From JAWXUK01 sp044432725 (GTDB lineage: Bacteria; Bacillota; Clostridia; Oscillospirales; Oscillospiraceae), in NCBI GenBank assembly GCA_044432725.1, contig JAWXUL010000006.1, positions 1-64,000 of the forward strand: 64,000 nucleotides of DNA, written 5' to 3'. Position numbers and translations under genes: made by a program. The notes beneath the pieces are model-generated. The model was given only the letters and a program-made list of their open reading frames with translations, made no database searches and was not told the origin of the DNA. Positions 35,384 through 43,567 of this stretch are shown here, piece after piece; within the stretch, counting starts at the first letter, position 1, and every line of letters starts with the position of its first letter.

Positions 35384-37055
35384 GACTCAAAAAACATTCT
35401 TATTTTCTCTGTTGGGTTTCGCTAAACATCAGAAAATGCCTCTCTTTGGAGCAATTACATTGGGCACACTAGGTCACTTCACAGCAATCGCAATACCATC
35501 TTTAGCAGCAGTTTCCTTATGTATTACTTTGGGATTTTATCCAAACTTGGCGTTATCAAAGATCCTAGTTCTCATAGGAATCTGTGGTATTTTGCGGGGA
35601 GTCTTACACTATGGGGAACAGTGGCTGAATCATTATCTCGCATTTCACATACTAGCTGATATTCGAGATGAAATTTTTGATGTACTTCGAAAACTAGCTC
35701 CTGCTAAATTGGAAGGTCGGGACAAAGGGGATTTAATCAACTTAATTACCTCTGACATTGAAAAAATGGAGGTCTTTTTCGCACATACTCTGTCCCCAGT
35801 TGGCATTGCATTTTTTGTGAATGTGAGTATTTCTCTTGTTTTTTTCACGATAGATTGGAAACTTGGCTGTACTGGACTTTTCCTTTATTTGATGGTTGCA
35901 GTTTTAATTCCTTATGTGACAATGAAACTTTCTGGGGATGTTGCTTTGAACTTTCGTGATAAATCTTCTGATCTGAGTTCCTTTACATTAGAAAGCATTC
36001 AAGGAATGAAAGAATTGCTCCAATACGAGAAAACAGGGGAAAGACTAGAGCAGGCAAGAATCAAAAACAAAGAGTTAGAAGATTTCGGAAAGAAAATCAA
36101 CAAAAATACAAGCAAAACCTCTGCAGTGACTTATACCATTTTAATGATGGCACATCTCTCTTTTTTACTGGTTGGCAGTCGTTTGGTGAAGACAGACACT
36201 TTGTCATTCGACGTATTTTTAGTGACTCAAGTGTTATTTATGAGCTCTTTCGGCCCAGTCCTTGCTTTGGCGAATCTAGGAAGCACTTTACAAGGAACCT
36301 TTGCTTCTGGAAAACGTGTCCTGGCACTGGGGAATGAGTTACCACAGGTAGCAGAAGTCCATGAAGGAAAAAATATAGAGTTTCACGGCGCAACTGCAGA
36401 AAATGTAAACTTTTCCTATGATTCCGTACCTGTTTTGAAGGGACTTTCTTTAAAAATACCAGAGAATAAAATCATTGGGATACAAGGTGCTTCGGGCTGC
36501 GGAAAATCCACTTTCCTCCGATTACTTATGCGATTTTGGGATGTAGACACAGGAGAAATATCTCTTTCTGGAGAAAATATCAAAGACATCAACACAAGTA
36601 ATCTACGTTCGCAAGAAAGTTTTGTCACCCAAGAAACTCATCTTTTTTCAAGAAGTATTGGCGAAAATATTTTAATTGCAAATCCAACTGCCACAAAAGA
36701 AGAAGTGGAAATTGCCTGTGAAAAGGCTTCGATTCACGAGTTTATCCTAAGTTTAGAAGAGGGGTATGACACGCAAGTTGGACATTTGGGGAGTCGCTTA
36801 TCTGGTGGTGAACGTCAAAGAATTGGTCTGGCTCGAGCATTTTTGCATAATGCACCCCTTCTTCTCTTAGATGAACCCACATCAAATCTTGACTCCTTAA
36901 ACGAAGGTGCGATTTTACAGTCAATTTATCAGGAAAGTTTAGATAAAACAGTGGTTTTGGTGTCACATAGATTGACAACTTTGTCACAATCGGATCTATT
37001 GGTGCAAATGGAAGAGGGGAAAGTTCTGCTGAAAGAAAGCAAGAGTTTGGAGTGA
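35373..37055 (+). CDS. ABC exporter half-transporter, CydC-like
   Basis: 560 residues from the ATG at 35373 (AGGAGG 12 nt upstream); an earlier start at 35328 would overlap the previous gene by 56 nt and adds an unlikely N-terminus. Membrane domain then ATPase: Walker A GIQGASGCGKSTFLRLL near 373, signature LSGGERQRIGLARAFL near 475, Walker B APLLLLDEPTSNLD near 498. Partner of the CydD-like gene. Followed after 7 nt by a DUF454 gene, so a three-gene operon. Confidence 0.82.
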   Translation: MKNRTQKTFLFSLLGFAKHQKMPLFGAITLGTLGHFTAIAIPSLAAVSLCITLGFYPNLALSKILVLIGICGILRGVLHYGEQWLNHYLAFHILADIRDEIFDVLRKLAPAKLEGRDKGDLINLITSDIEKMEVFFAHTLSPVGIAFFVNVSISLVFFTIDWKLGCTGLFLYLMVAVLIPYVTMKLSGDVALNFRDKSSDLSSFTLESIQGMKELLQYEKTGERLEQARIKNKELEDFGKKINKNTSKTSAVTYTILMMAHLSFLLVGSRLVKTDTLSFDVFLVTQVLFMSSFGPVLALANLGSTLQGTFASGKRVLALGNELPQVAEVHEGKNIEFHGATAENVNFSYDSVPVLKGLSLKIPENKIIGIQGASGCGKSTFLRLLMRFWDVDTGEISLSGENIKDINTSNLRSQESFVTQETHLFSRSIGENILIANPTATKEEVEIACEKASIHEFILSLEEGYDTQVGHLGSRLSGGERQRIGLARAFLHNAPLLLLDEPTSNLDSLNEGAILQSIYQESLDKTVVLVSHRLTTLSQSDLLVQMEEGKVLLKESKSLE

Positions 37056-37062
37056 AGTTTTT

Positions 37063-37461
37063 GTGAATGATAATAATAAAAAACAATCAAAAGGCATATT
37101 CAAAGTGCTGTACATTGTCTGTGGATGTATCGCTTTAGGACTCGGTGCATTAGGTGCCATACTTCCCATGTTGCCTACTTTTCCATTTCTCCTGTTATCT
37201 CTTTTTTGTTTTGGGAAGTCTTCGGATAAATTAACAAATTGGCTTATTTCAACGAAATTATACGAGGATAACTTAAAGTCTTGGATCGAGAAAAAAGGGA
37301 TGAGTAAAGAGGCAAAGCTTCGAATTTGTACGACTGTGACTTGTATTATGGCTTTTAGCTTTTTGATGATGAAAAATGTTCCAGTGGGTAGAATGGCTTT
37401 ACTCATCGTATGGTTAGTTCATATCATCTTTTTTCTCTTCTTTGTGAAAAATGAGAAATGA
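37063..37461 (+). CDS. DUF454 (YbaN) family inner-membrane protein
   Basis: 132 residues starting at GTG 37063 with GGAG about 10 nt upstream. The family signature is plain: VCGCIALGLGALGAILPMLP (residues 17-36), then TFPFLLLSLFCFGKSS, and two further hydrophobic segments. The family's function is unknown. It shares the operon of the CydDC-like exporter, so it may affect that transporter, but DUF454 genes are found in many contexts. Confidence 0.88.
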   Translation: MNDNNKKQSKGIFKVLYIVCGCIALGLGALGAILPMLPTFPFLLLSLFCFGKSSDKLTNWLISTKLYEDNLKSWIEKKGMSKEAKLRICTTVTCIMAFSFLMMKNVPVGRMALLIVWLVHIIFFLFFVKNEK

Positions 37462-37494
37462 TGCCATATATTGCCCTTATATTTCCCTCAAAAG

Positions 37495-37540
37495 AAACAC
37501 CAGCAGGATTCACACGAATTCTGCTGGTGTTTGTGTATTT
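37495..37540. terminator. Bidirectional terminator between ABC operon and MATE gene
   Basis: A 12-bp outer stem AAACACCAGCAG/CTGCTGGTGTTT (37495-37506 with 37521-37532), extended inward by GATTC/GAATT. T-rich tracts follow on both strands. It serves the convergent DUF454 and MATE genes. Confidence 0.85.
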
Positions 37541-37584
37541 TTCCTTATATTCATTGTGGGGGATTAGGGAAGACAGGGAGAGAT

Positions 37585-38907
37585 TTATGATTGATTCTCT
37601 TTTGGAATCCATTTTTCAGACTTATAGTACCAATATCCCACCGGTACAGAGACAGAAGGGGCAATCATACAGGCAAGATAGACTCCCGTTATCCCCATAG
37701 AGGACTCTAAAACCAGCGCCAGAAAGAGGCGTACAATGATACAATTCAAAAAAGAGTTTCCCATCACGAAATAAGTGTGTTTCGCAGCCACTGCCAGTGC
37801 ATGAAAGCTCATAAAACCAGCATAAAAGATTTGGGCTAAAATTTCTATTCGTAAATTTGTCACAGCAGACAGTGCCACTTCCCCTTCGTCAATGAAGAAG
37901 GAAACGAGAAAAGGTGCTGTCAGCTGGACAAAGGTAATTAAAATTACAGCCACAGAAAGGGTTATTTTCAGGCAAGATTTTAACACTTCTCTGGCTCTTT
38001 CAATCTCTTTTGCCCCTAAATTTTGTGCAATCATGGTACCTGTGGCACCTGTAAAGGCAGCGATGAAAAGTTGACAAAACTCCTTTATTTTGTTTGAAAT
38101 ACCATTGCCAGCAGAGACATCTTCCCCGTATTGATTTACCAAAAATGCCACCACAAGCCAAGAAATACTGGCAATGGACCACTGGAGAACCATGGGGAAA
38201 CCAACTTGAAAGATTTCTTTTGCTCGTTCTGGGTAAAAGGCAAAAGTTTCTTTCCCAAAACCATATTCTTCTCTATGTTTCAAAAGATATGTTAAAGCCA
38301 AAAGGAAAGAAATACCTTGGGAAATGACTGTGGCAAGGGCTGCACCTTCCACCCCAAAAGGACTTACCAAAAGCAAATCTAAAAAAATATTTGTGGTGGC
38401 AGAGCAAGCGATAAAATATAAGGTCACTTTAGAGTTTCCATAGCCACGAAAAATCGCACTGAGGGCATTGTAACCAAAGATAAAGCACATGCCCAAAGCA
38501 GAAATACGAAAATAAACGGTTGCTTCTGTCAAAGCTGGTGCGTCAATAAATTTCATGATTTCCTCTGCAAAAAAATGAAAAAACAATCCAGAGACCAAGC
38601 CTAAGGAAAGACTAAAAATCAAAAGGGTGGCTGCTGTTTTTTGGCTAATTTCTTTTTTATTTTGTCCGAAATATCTCCCAATTAAAACATTTCCTCCCAC
38701 AGTAAATCCAATGGCAATTTGTGTCATTAAATTCATCATCAGGGAGGCGTTATTCACCCCTGAAACCCCTGTTCCACCCACGTTTTTTCCAACGATCATC
38801 ATGTCCACAATACTGTAAACAGACTGAAGGAGACTGGTCAGAACCATGGGTAAGGCGAAGAAAAACAATGTTTTTAATACATTACCCTTTGTCAAATCTT
38901 TTTGCAT
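37585..38907 (-). CDS. MATE family efflux transporter
   Basis: 440 residues from ATG 38907 (AGGTGG at 5-nt spacing; a GTG three codons earlier lies in the ribosome site). Twelve hydrophobic segments in two similar halves, with the family segments LPMVLTSLLQSVYSIVDMMI at the N-terminus and PMVLQWSIASISWLVVAFLV in the second half. MATE pumps expel cationic drugs or other toxic compounds in exchange for H+ or Na+. The upstream 170 bp form the unusual array of inverted repeats described separately, which any transcript starting before it would carry as leader. Confidence 0.9.
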   Translation of the reverse strand: MQKDLTKGNVLKTLFFFALPMVLTSLLQSVYSIVDMMIVGKNVGGTGVSGVNNASLMMNLMTQIAIGFTVGGNVLIGRYFGQNKKEISQKTAATLLIFSLSLGLVSGLFFHFFAEEIMKFIDAPALTEATVYFRISALGMCFIFGYNALSAIFRGYGNSKVTLYFIACSATTNIFLDLLLVSPFGVEGAALATVISQGISFLLALTYLLKHREEYGFGKETFAFYPERAKEIFQVGFPMVLQWSIASISWLVVAFLVNQYGEDVSAGNGISNKIKEFCQLFIAAFTGATGTMIAQNLGAKEIERAREVLKSCLKITLSVAVILITFVQLTAPFLVSFFIDEGEVALSAVTNLRIEILAQIFYAGFMSFHALAVAAKHTYFVMGNSFLNCIIVRLFLALVLESSMGITGVYLACMIAPSVSVPVGYWYYKSEKWIPKENQS

Positions 38908-38928
38908 AAAAACCACCTAACTTAAAAA

Positions 38929-39104
38929 ATAATAGCTGACTTGTCAGCTATTATAGCATCTTGAATCAGAAATAATGACTTTGTCATTATTTCTGATTCA
39001 ATCTTGCTCAATCGTCAAATTGACCGTGATTTTTTAAAAAAATCACGGAGATTGAAAGCTAAATTTTCAATCAAAAAGATTAAGCCTTGTGGCTTAATCT
39101 TTTT
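38929..39104. repeat. Array of five consecutive, sequence-unrelated inverted repeats
   Basis: In order: 38929-38954 (12-bp arms, 2-nt loop); 38961-39001 (19-bp perfect arms, 3-nt loop); 39024-39048 (CCGTGATTTTTT with AAAAAAATCACGG, no real loop); 39050-39072 (GATTGAAA/TTTCAATC, 7-nt loop); 39073-39104 (14-bp arms, 4-nt loop). About 150 of 176 bases lie in palindromes. The arms differ from hairpin to hairpin, so it is not a repeated REP unit. The last one alone would also work as terminator of the PAS-GGDEF gene. Confidence 0.85.
39073..39104 (-). terminator. Terminator of the PAS-GGDEF gene
   Basis: Stem AAAAAGATTAAGCC/GGCTTAATCTTTTT, loop of 4 nt, T-run in the closing arm on either strand. 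It lies about 115 nt after the stop at 39220. Confidence 0.7.
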
Positions 39105-39219
39105 TCAAGTTGCTATATCAAATCTCTGATACTTATTTCTGATACATACTCTATTTTTAGGAATAGCAGATTTTTTCCCAATATGACACTTTCTCTTTTT
39201 ACTTTTCGGATCTGTTTCT

Positions 39220-40812
39220 TTAGAGTTCATCATGATAAATAGTCGCAACATCTTTTCCCAGTTCTTTAGATTTGTACAGTGCTTTATCAGCATTTTGGTA
39301 CAATTCTTCATATAATTTACCATGTTCAGGGAATAAGGCGATGCCAATGCTGGCTTTGACCTTACATCTTTTCTCTCCTAGGGTGAAATCTCTACGGAGA
39401 GAATGCAAAATAGCTTCAGCTCTTTCTTGAACAGCTTCACGAGAAGGGGCGAATTGAAAGAAAACCACAAATTCGTCTCCACCGACTCTGCCTAATCTGT
39501 CCTGAGAACGAATACAGTTCATGATTCTCTTGCTCGTAGCTTCTAGTAAAAAGTCTCCGAAAGCATGTCCCATGGTATCATTTACTCTTTTGAAATCATC
39601 CAAATCAAGAAAAAGTAGTGCAAATTTGTCATTTGACACAGCTCTTTCTAAGTTGTGTTCCACTAACTCACAAAAAGACTGTTTATTGAGAGCAGTGGTC
39701 AGGGCATCATAATTGGCTCTTGTTTCAATTTCCACATATTTTTGGATATTTTCTGACTTACCTACCACTTGTACTGGCTTACCATTATTATCAAACACAG
39801 GGCTTGCTTGCAACCTGTATTTTTCGAATACGCCCCCTGTGAATTGCAGAAGCACGTCATAACCCCCTGATTCGCCGCTCATCAGACGATAAACAAAGGC
39901 AAGGTAACCTTCTAAGTTATCTGGGTGAATCAATCTTTTTTCTCGCATACATTCGGGGAAGTTTTCCATTTCAGGTTGTAAATCAATAAATTTAGAAATA
40001 TCACCACGATGTACAAGGGTACGGCTAGCAATGTCGATACGAAAGAGTAAATCTTTTGAAAACTGTTGCATAATGTCAAAATATTGCTGGTCATATTCGA
40101 TTTTTTTCATTAAATCACTTTGCTTTTTGGCACTAATCAACACACCATAAAGTTTGCCATCGAAAGACGCTTTAAAAGAGTTAAAACGGAATAATTGAAA
40201 AAAACCATCTTCTTTCCCGATTTCCACTTCGATATCCACATCACATTCGCCATTCAAATCCAGTTGATGGTTGACTGTTTGTAGAAAACCTAATTGTTTT
40301 TCTTTTTGTAAGAGAGAAAGGAAGGAAGCCTGATTTTTCTGCTGAAATTCTTCTTTTGAAATTTGGACACATTGATAACAACGTGGGTTTCCGTAAGTAG
40401 CAGTCAAATTCTCGTTGTGCTCTAGGACAAAGATGGGGTTATCAAAAAGCTCCACAAGTTCTTTTATTTGCAAATCTTGTTCTTGGCAGTTTTCTTTTAT
40501 GACCAGAAAAAGAAGGGATTCATCTACTTTACAAAGTTCGATGTGACAGGGAAATTCTTCCCCTGTTGTTTTCTTTGATTTGATGTTATTTAAAGTGCTA
40601 GCGCCATAAACTTTTAGATTTTCGATGACAGAATATAAAGATTCTCCCTCTAGGTTGGGGGAGAAAAGGGACGATAACTGAGGATATCGTCCTGATGTTT
40701 GGTAAAAAGAACGAGCTAGTTTGTTTCCATCTAAAATTTCACGGGTGTTATAATCAATCAGCAGATAAGCGTAAATATTACCATCCACTATATTTTTTTG
40801 AACTGTAAGCAT
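39220..40812 (-). CDS. Diguanylate cyclase with three PAS-like domains
   Basis: 530 residues, cytoplasmic. PAS-like domains at about 8-115 (YAYLLIDYNTREILDGN), 118-235 (NPIFVLEHNENLTATYGN) and 250-365 (KDLLFRIDIASRTLVHRG, with the extra C-terminal coil). The GGDEF domain (about 370-530) has FLDLDDFKRVNDTMGHAFGD, an intact GGDEF near 445 and RSQD exactly five residues before it, the allosteric inhibitory site. It should make cyclic di-GMP under product feedback. The first two PAS domains resemble the PAS-only protein at 27225. Ribosome site AAGGGGG; monocistronic. Confidence 0.92.
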   Translation of the reverse strand: MLTVQKNIVDGNIYAYLLIDYNTREILDGNKLARSFYQTSGRYPQLSSLFSPNLEGESLYSVIENLKVYGASTLNNIKSKKTTGEEFPCHIELCKVDESLLFLVIKENCQEQDLQIKELVELFDNPIFVLEHNENLTATYGNPRCYQCVQISKEEFQQKNQASFLSLLQKEKQLGFLQTVNHQLDLNGECDVDIEVEIGKEDGFFQLFRFNSFKASFDGKLYGVLISAKKQSDLMKKIEYDQQYFDIMQQFSKDLLFRIDIASRTLVHRGDISKFIDLQPEMENFPECMREKRLIHPDNLEGYLAFVYRLMSGESGGYDVLLQFTGGVFEKYRLQASPVFDNNGKPVQVVGKSENIQKYVEIETRANYDALTTALNKQSFCELVEHNLERAVSNDKFALLFLDLDDFKRVNDTMGHAFGDFLLEATSKRIMNCIRSQDRLGRVGGDEFVVFFQFAPSREAVQERAEAILHSLRRDFTLGEKRCKVKASIGIALFPEHGKLYEELYQNADKALYKSKELGKDVATIYHDEL

Positions 40813-40842
40813 GTGAATCCCCCTTAAAATTATATTTTTAAT

Positions 40843-40871
40843 AGTATAGCATATCTTGATGAAAATCTCAA
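40843..40871 (-). promoter_or_regulatory. Promoter of the PAS-GGDEF gene
   Basis: Minus strand: TTGAGA (40866-40871), 17-bp spacer, TATACT (40843-40848), about 30 nt before the ATG. Confidence 0.72.
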
Positions 40872-41117
40872 GTGTTTTGATTAAATTAGAAAGAATATTT
40901 TCTTTTCCCTGGGCTTAATACCAATATTTCCCCCTTTCTGTTTTGAATTATAATAAAAATGGGTCTTTATGAAAGGCAAGCTTCTTGCTAAAGCTTTGTG
41001 TATTTTCCAACGTTTTAGATGCTAGAGGAACTTAGTTCAGTAAAAAGAAGAAGTGGAATTTTTTTAGGCTTAAAAAATCAGAACAGTTTGTAAATTTTTT
41101 GATATTACCATAAAAAG
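40872..41117. other. Intergenic region between divergent PAS-GGDEF and cysK
   Basis: AT-rich, no gene seen. It holds the upstream parts of the two divergent promoters. Confidence 0.45.
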
Positions 41118-41147
41118 TTGACAATAGCTTAGAAGCTGTGCTATAAT
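41118..41147 (+). promoter_or_regulatory. Promoter of cysK
   Basis: TTGACA (41118-41123), 18-bp spacer, TATAAT (41142-41147). Both boxes are consensus. Confidence 0.8.
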
Positions 41148-41150
41148 ACC

Positions 41151-41162
41151 ATAGGTACCTAT
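41151..41162. promoter_or_regulatory. Palindromic operator candidate at the cysK start site
   Basis: ATAGGTACCTAT is a perfect 12-bp palindrome placed where transcription should begin (3 bp after the -10). Position and symmetry suit a repressor. Cysteine genes of Firmicutes are commonly under the Rrf2-type repressor CymR, but the sequence alone does not prove which regulator binds. Confidence 0.4.
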
Positions 41163-41187
41163 TGAAACGGACAGATTGGAGAAAATT

Positions 41188-42108
41188 ATGAGTAACATTT
41201 ATGAAAACATCACAGAACTTGTGGGGAAAACCCCTCTCATTGCGTTGTCACGCTTGGGACAATCAGAAGGCTGTCAAAGCCGAGTTCTGGTGAAATTAGA
41301 GAGCTTTAACCCAAGCGGCTCAGTGAAAGACAGAGCTGCACTCTCTATGGTGGTAGCAGCAGAGGAACAGGGCTTGCTGCAAGCAGGTGGGGCGATTGTG
41401 GAGCCAACCAGTGGGAACACAGGCATTGCCTTGGCAAGTATTGCCGCTTCCAGAGGCTATGATATCACGCTTACTATGCCTGAAACGATGAGCATAGAGC
41501 GACGTAAACTTCTTGCAGCATATGGTGCGAAAATTGTGCTAACATCTGGGGCATTGGGCATGAAAGGTGCCATTGCAGAGGCAGAAAAACTTGCAAAAGA
41601 AGAGGGCATGTTATTATTAGGACAATTTCAAAACAAAGCAAACCCCCAAGGACATTATAACACCACAGGGGAAGAAATTTGGGCAGATTGTGATGGAGAT
41701 ATTGACATTTTAGTCTCTGGCGTGGGGACAGGTGGTACCATTACAGGGACAGGGCTCTTTTTAAAAGAAAAAAAGCCAAGTATCCAAGTGGTCGCTGTGG
41801 AGCCAGAGGAATCTCCTGTTTTGTCTGGAGGCAATCCTGGTCCTCACGGACTGATGGGGATTGGGGCAGGATTTGTACCAGAGGTGCTGGATACTTTTGC
41901 TTATGATCAAGTGGCACAAGTGAATAAAGCCCAAGCATATGAAATGGCAAGAAAACTAGCACAACAAGAGGGCATTTTAGCTGGTATCACCTCTGGTGCT
42001 GCGTTGTATCAAGGAATTGCTATGGCAAAAGAACAAGCTGGAAAGACAATCGTGGTGATTTTGCCGGATACAGGGGAGAGATATTTATCCACAGAGCTCT
42101 TTCTGTAA
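41188..42108 (+). CDS. cysK: Cysteine synthase (O-acetylserine sulfhydrylase)
   Basis: 306 residues from ATG 41188 (TTGGAGAAAATT ribosome site). The PLP lysine is Lys47 in NPSGSVKDRAAL; the substrate loop is PTSGNTGIALA; the phosphate-binding loop is GTGGTITG; the end has GITSGAALYQG and VVILPDTGERYLST, all as in CysK. It makes cysteine from O-acetylserine and sulfide. There is no adjacent serine acetyltransferase. The gene has its own strong promoter, a possible operator and a terminator. Sulfide might come from the sulfur metabolism hinted at by the sulfatase operon, but that is inference. Confidence 0.95.
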   Translation: MSNIYENITELVGKTPLIALSRLGQSEGCQSRVLVKLESFNPSGSVKDRAALSMVVAAEEQGLLQAGGAIVEPTSGNTGIALASIAASRGYDITLTMPETMSIERRKLLAAYGAKIVLTSGALGMKGAIAEAEKLAKEEGMLLLGQFQNKANPQGHYNTTGEEIWADCDGDIDILVSGVGTGGTITGTGLFLKEKKPSIQVVAVEPEESPVLSGGNPGPHGLMGIGAGFVPEVLDTFAYDQVAQVNKAQAYEMARKLAQQEGILAGITSGAALYQGIAMAKEQAGKTIVVILPDTGERYLSTELFL

Positions 42109-42137
42109 CCCTAAAGATTAAGTTTAGAAAGTGATAT

Positions 42138-42172
42138 AAAAAAGCCTTCTTTTTAAAAGAGGGCTTTTTTTT
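42138..42172 (+). terminator. Terminator of cysK
   Basis: A 13-bp stem (42138-42150 with 42158-42170, one G-U) followed by T-run to 42172; 30 nt after the cysK stop. Confidence 0.88.
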
Positions 42173-42268
42173 CGTGTAAAGAGGCACATTTCTCCTCTTC
42201 TGTCATAGTATGACTTGGAAGTAAAACATCAGTTTTTTCTACCAAATTATCTTTAGGAGGTCATTTTT

Positions 42269-43096
42269 ATGCCTGAAAATATCACAACTATCACCGGAGA
42301 AGAGAATCGTTGTTTTCGTGAATCTGCTTGTATCCACTCTAAAAAAATCTATGATTCCTGTAAAGACAAAGACTGTTTAGAGGACTTGCGGGTCTATCTC
42401 ACCACTGCATCTCAAGATATTTTAGACACAGCCTTAACTGTCAAGGCAAAATCAGCAGAACTTGTATTTTCCACCATGGATGTAGAACCAGTTAGTTTTA
42501 ACCGAGGTTGTTATACAGTGGATGTACGTTTTTACTATCAAATCATCGCCGACGCCTTTGTTGGTGCCTTACGACCAGTAGAAATAACAGGGATTTCTGT
42601 CTTTGACAAACGGGTGATTCTATTTGGTGGAGATACAAGCTCGAAAACTTTTTCCTCTCGTCCCATTTTTCAAGATATTTTCACCAATGGCACTTTGCCA
42701 ACGGCTTATATGGAAGCAGTTGATCCAATTATTTTAGGGATTAAAATGAAAGATCGCCCTGACCACCGAAGTACAGATTGTTGTTGCTTTGATTTGCCAG
42801 AGCCTGTGAAAGCAGTGTTAGAAGATGATATCAGCAGTAGCTGTGAAGGGCGTCGCTTGTTGGTTTCATTGGGTCAATTTTCGATTATTCGCTTGGAAAG
42901 AGACACCCAACTTGCCATTCCAGTTTATGATTACTGTATGCCTGAAAAAGAATGTAATTGTGGAGATGTACCACAGCCAGAAGATCCATGCACCTTATTC
43001 CGTCAGGTGAATTTCCCTGTAGATGAGTTCTTCCCCCCTGATGGAGCCTGTAGCACCAGTCACTGTCCCAGAGAGACTTGTGACGAAACTTTTTAG
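42269..43096 (+). CDS. Conserved cysteine-rich protein of Clostridia, unknown function
   Basis: 275 residues, no signal peptide or membrane segment. Cys clusters at the N-terminus (CFRESACIHSKKIYDSC, then KDC), in the middle (TDCCCFDLP near 170) and at the C-terminus (ECNCGDVPQPEDPC, then CSTSHCPRETC). The core between them (VSFNRGCYTVDVRFYYQI and GISVFDKRVILFGGD) is beta-rich. The pattern is that of a widespread clostridial family without known function; spore-coat association is sometimes suspected for such proteins, but there is no evidence here. Strong ribosome site AGGAGG. Its last 72 bp and 80 bp beyond are duplicated at 51592-51745. Confidence 0.75.
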   Translation: MPENITTITGEENRCFRESACIHSKKIYDSCKDKDCLEDLRVYLTTASQDILDTALTVKAKSAELVFSTMDVEPVSFNRGCYTVDVRFYYQIIADAFVGALRPVEITGISVFDKRVILFGGDTSSKTFSSRPIFQDIFTNGTLPTAYMEAVDPIILGIKMKDRPDHRSTDCCCFDLPEPVKAVLEDDISSSCEGRRLLVSLGQFSIIRLERDTQLAIPVYDYCMPEKECNCGDVPQPEDPCTLFRQVNFPVDEFFPPDGACSTSHCPRETCDETF

Positions 43097-43176
43097 TCCA
43101 ACTTCAGTAGCAGTTTAACATTGCTTTCCTTCTTTTTGTGGGAAAAGGGCTATGGCTCTTTTCTCACAAATTTTTG
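43025..43176 (+). repeat. 152-bp direct duplication, left copy
   Basis: Begins in the last 72 bp of the cysteine-rich gene (GAGTTCTTCCCCCC...) and ends just after its terminator. The right copy is 51592-51745, with one extra C, one extra T and about five substitutions. The two direct copies bracket 8.4 kb containing the SLH gene and yefM-yoeB. Confidence 0.95.
43142..43176 (+). terminator. Terminator of the cysteine-rich gene
   Basis: A 9-bp stem (43142-43150 with 43155-43163, one G-U), 4-nt loop, followed by TCACAAATTTTTG. The same hairpin occurs in the right copy of the duplication (near 51710-51732). Confidence 0.65.
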
Positions 43177-43567
43177 TTTTTAGTACTGTGATTCGAGACG
43201 GATATCCACTCTGACCATGGGAGAAGAACGTTTATTTGAGCAAAAAATTCCTGTCAAATATGATAATTCGTCTTATTGAAGGGAGAGGATGATTTACTTG
43301 TTCATAAGTTTACCTAGTTCTTATCATGCTTCTATTATAAGAAAAATGGATTTTTTATTCAAATATCTGGAAGTCTTTGCAGTAAAAAGGACGAATTGAA
43401 GGGCAAAAGTAAAAGGGCGAAAGATTCAATTTTTTGTCTTTGTTATGGAATTTCTCTCCTGTCAAAAAAATACTGTAAAAGACTTGTAAATCAGAAGAAA
43501 TTATGATATAATTATGTTGTTTTATGTGATGATGTCCATATTAGTTTTTTGAAGGAGCAGCAAATAG
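43177..43567. other. Intergenic region upstream of the giant SLH gene
   Basis: About 390 bp without a gene. Holds the SLH promoter near its right end. I looked for a c-di-GMP riboswitch in this leader and found none. Confidence 0.5.
43484..43512 (+). promoter_or_regulatory. Promoter of the 2182-residue SLH gene
   Basis: TTGTAA (43484-43489), 17-bp spacer, TATAAT (43507-43512), about 55 nt before the ATG. Confidence 0.65.

Larger units (their letters stand above)
38908..39219. other. Intergenic region dominated by inverted repeats
   Basis: Between the MATE gene (start 38907) and the PAS-GGDEF gene (stop 39220), both minus. It contains five inverted repeats from 38929 to 39104 and no clear promoter boxes for the MATE gene. 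Confidence 0.6.

Noticed and set aside
43177..43567. c-di-GMP riboswitch before the SLH gene
   Set aside because: The conserved GEMM motifs are not present on either strand; the same holds for the other leaders I inspected.
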